A DNA stretch of 38,274 nt from Nodularia sp. (in: cyanobacteria) (lineage in GTDB: Bacteria > Cyanobacteriota > Cyanobacteriia > Cyanobacteriales > Nostocaceae). The first letter of the stretch is position 1; the number at the start of each line of letters is the position of its first letter. Made by a program: the position numbers and the translations under genes. A model generated the notes under the pieces. That model was not told the DNA's origin, did no database searches, and was given only the letters and a program-made list of their open reading frames with translations. The stretch lies in contig REBL01000173.1 in assembly GCA_007692755.1 (NCBI GenBank), positions 1 through 38,274 of the forward strand, given 5' to 3'. This document shows positions 36,553-38,274 of this stretch, one piece after another.

Positions 36553-37263
36553 ATGCTTCCTGCTACAAATCCTAAAATTCTGGTTGTAGATGACGATTTC
36601 GGTATCCGCAATCTTATATACCGCTTTTTAAGTCGCAAATATCAAATAGAGTTGGCAGCAGATGGTAAAACAGCGCTGTCATTGTTTGAGCAATTCGACC
36701 CAGCTTTAGTAATTCTGGATTGGAATTTACCGGATACTAGTGGCTATCAACTGTGTCAAGAAATGCAGAGTCGCACTAATGTTTTAGTGATGATACTGAC
36801 TAGCAGAACGGCTGAAGCAGATAAGATCAAAATTCTCTCAGTTGGTGCTGATGACTTTTTAACTAAGCCCTTTAGCCTAGCAGAGATTGAACTGAGAGTA
36901 GAAGCCTTATTAAGACGCATTCGTTGTGTTAACTCTTCGCCAACACAACGCCTAGTTTTCCAGCAGTTAGCAATTAACCCTGATGGTCGGGTAGTAACAC
37001 TTAACGATAAGCCTTTAACTTTAACAGCATTGGAGTTTAATATTTTACATTTTTTAGCTAGTCATCCTGGTCAAGCTTGGAGTCGTTCCCAGCTAATTCA
37101 AAAAATCTGGGGTTGCGAATATGTTGGTGATGGTAGAGTGGTGGATGTGCATATAGGACAACTGCGTAAAAAATTGGAAGTTGATACTACTATTCCTGAG
37201 TTTATTAAAACTGTGCGCGGCTACGGTTACAAGTTTGAACTGCCAGAATCTACGATTATTTAG
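36553..37263 (+). CDS. OmpR/PhoB-type DNA-binding response regulator
   Basis: The 236-residue regulator has a receiver domain (8-122: D13-D14-D15, phospho-acceptor D56 in VILDWNLPDTSG, and the lysine in DDFLTKPFS). A winged helix-turn-helix follows (about 135-232: LTALEFNILHFLASHPG, WSRSQLIQKIWG, VVDVHIGQLRKKLE, IKTVRGYGYKF). It binds DNA as a phosphorylated dimer. No cognate kinase is adjacent. A GTG one codon earlier is possible. A weak stem (ACGA...TCGT) and seven T's directly after the stop could be its terminator. Confidence 0.93.
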   Translation: MLPATNPKILVVDDDFGIRNLIYRFLSRKYQIELAADGKTALSLFEQFDPALVILDWNLPDTSGYQLCQEMQSRTNVLVMILTSRTAEADKIKILSVGADDFLTKPFSLAEIELRVEALLRRIRCVNSSPTQRLVFQQLAINPDGRVVTLNDKPLTLTALEFNILHFLASHPGQAWSRSQLIQKIWGCEYVGDGRVVDVHIGQLRKKLEVDTTIPEFIKTVRGYGYKFELPESTII

Positions 37264-37455
37264 TCGTCTTTTTTTAACACAGAGGGAGGCTGAGTCAGGT
37301 GAGAATTTTCGCGATTAACTACTTATGCAATTGTGTCCTCAACAATACGCCAGTTCAATATTTTATAGTCTATTAACTAAATATTTTTGCTGTGGATTGA
37401 GTGTATATTTTAGTGTTAAGCTTGGGTTTTGCTAGCAAATACACTAGGGTATTTT

Positions 37456-38208
37456 GTGTCTCATCAAGCCTCAGAGGGAAACTTGACTGCTGCTGATTTA
37501 TCGTTGCAAAAGTTTTCCAACGGTGAAGATGTAGCGAGTTTAGCCGATATTTCACCCATAGGTAAAATTTGGGACAAACACCGAGCCAATGCGGATAAAA
37601 TTGCCTACTATTACTCTACATCTGGGGAAAATTCCTTCTTAAATTATGCTTGGCGGATGAGAATGTGTGCCGATTTGCTGGAGTTTCAATTATTACCAGA
37701 ACCAACAGCAGGTATTTTTAAGTTAAAACTGTCAAATGCGCGATTTTGTAGAGTGCGCCACTGTCCGGTTTGTCAGTGGAGGCGATCGCTTATGTGGAAG
37801 GCTAGAGCCTATAAAATTCTCCCACAGGTTGTAGCAGATTATCCCAAGTATCGTTGGTTATTTATCACCCTCACAGTCAAGAACTGCCAAATTCAGCAAC
37901 TCAGGGAAACTTTGCATGAAATGAACAAAGCTTTGAAGCGATTGTCTGAATTAAAAGCCTGGCCTGCAAAAGGTTGGATTAAGTCTATAGAAGTGACTAA
38001 GGGTAAAGACGGGATATCAGCGCACCCACATTTACATATTTTGGCGATGGTACAACCTTCGTATTTTACTCATGGTTATATTTCTCATGCCAAGTGGGTG
38101 GCTTTGTGGCAAAAGTGCTTACCGAAAATATTGGGTTTAAAGCCCCGTTCTTTTAGGACGGCTTTTTATTTGAGCATTTGGTTTATCTTTCATTCTAGTG
38201 ATAGGTAA
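37456..38208 (+). pseudogene. Plasmid-type rep gene truncated by an insertion element
   Basis: The frame encodes a Rep protein of the type found on cyanobacterial plasmids. It has a cysteine cluster FCRVRHCPVCQWRR, WLFITLTVKNC and an HUH metal-binding motif HPHLHIL. The similarity ends at WVALWQKCL near 38118; the last 28 residues (from PKILGLKPRSF) are translated from the left end of an inserted element. The catalytic tyrosine region of an HUH replicase, expected further on, is therefore missing and the gene is probably dead. The start is a GTG at 37456; TTG at 37429 is also in frame. Its presence suggests plasmid-derived DNA or an integrated replicon. Confidence 0.75.
38141..38162 (+). repeat. 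Subterminal imperfect hairpin of the insertion element
   Basis: CCGTTCT and AGGACGG pair across a three-base loop with one G-T wobble. Such imperfect subterminal hairpins are recognised by the TnpA of IS200/IS605 elements. Confidence 0.45.
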
Positions 38209-38242
38209 AAATGATGTAGAATGTACCCAGGAGGTGATAAAA

Positions 38243-38274
38243 GTGTTTAACCTGACCTACGAATTTAAACTCAA
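38243..38274 (+). CDS. tnpB: Start of a TnpB-family gene (partial)
   Basis: GTG at 38243 follows GGAGGTGA by five bases and opens MFNLTYEFKL before the window ends. This matches the usual first residues of cyanobacterial IS891/IS1341-type TnpB, an RNA-guided nuclease associated with transposons. Only ten complete codons are present, so the call rests on those residues, the ribosome site and the disrupted rep gene before it. Confidence 0.6.
   Translation, partial: MFNLTYEFKL

Larger units (their letters stand above)
38120..38274 (+). mobile_element. Left end of a TnpB-carrying insertion element (IS200/IS605 or IS1341-like), runs off the window
   Basis: The rep similarity stops at about 38118. 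A TTAC at 38119-38122, the kind of tetramer IS605-family elements insert behind, precedes a subterminal imperfect hairpin at 38141-38162. This is followed by AT-rich leader, a strong GGAGGTGA ribosome site and a GTG that starts a TnpB-like peptide. Only the left 150 or so bases are visible. Confidence 0.55.

Overview
The window comes from a filamentous, probably heterocyst-forming cyanobacterium (Nostocales: Nostoc, Anabaena, Nodularia or Calothrix-like). This rests on frequent HIP1 octamers (GCGATCGC), cyanobacterial core genes (ndhB; psaX, a 44-residue photosystem I subunit), short tandem heptamer repeats (STRR type) between genes, several large hybrid histidine kinases, and a Ser/Thr kinase fused to a histidine kinase. 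No tRNA, rRNA or CRISPR array was found.

Layout. 1-1.8 kb: a Rieske oxygenase and a TetR regulator, divergent across a spacer with two operator-like palindromes. 1.8-6.3 kb (minus strand): a 7TM-HD phosphodiesterase, a degenerate ADP-ribosylglycohydrolase-like protein, type II dehydroquinase (aroQ) and a 45-residue gene overlapping aroQ. 6.7-11.5 kb: topA and ndhB, divergent. 11.6-13.1 kb: a receiver-histidine kinase and a small ORF. 13.1-14.2 kb: an AT-rich spacer. 14.2-18.1 kb: a three-gene oxidoreductase operon (heme-oxygenase-like diiron protein, FOXRED2-like flavoprotein, FMO/BVMO-type monooxygenase). 18.2-23.8 kb: a 1,882-residue Ser/Thr kinase-ATPase-GAF-histidine kinase, convergent with the operon. 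24.4-30.5 kb: a response regulator, lipA, psaX, a LivH-type permease, a hybrid histidine kinase and a larE-type sulfur transferase. 30.5-36.1 kb: an SGNH hydrolase, a small ORF, a PvuII-like DNA methyltransferase, cyanase (cynS), a CAP-domain secreted protein, an RNase D-like exonuclease and a cysteine-less rhodanese. 36.5-38.3 kb: an OmpR-type regulator, then a plasmid-type rep gene cut by the left end of a TnpB-carrying insertion element that runs off the window.

The most interesting unit is the operon at 14236-18133. A diiron oxidase with a complete ligand set, a full-length bacterial counterpart of the eukaryotic ER flavoprotein FOXRED2, and a classical FMO are co-directional with 48- and 10-bp gaps. 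HIP1 sites are almost absent, and the operon is bracketed by two sensor kinases whose histidine-kinase modules are close relatives. It looks like an uncharacterised small-molecule oxidation pathway; the substrate cannot be read from the sequence. Secondary points are a CxxC-type LarE, a restriction-orphan PvuII-like methyltransferase, two pseudoenzymes, and STRR arrays that supply the ends of coding sequences.
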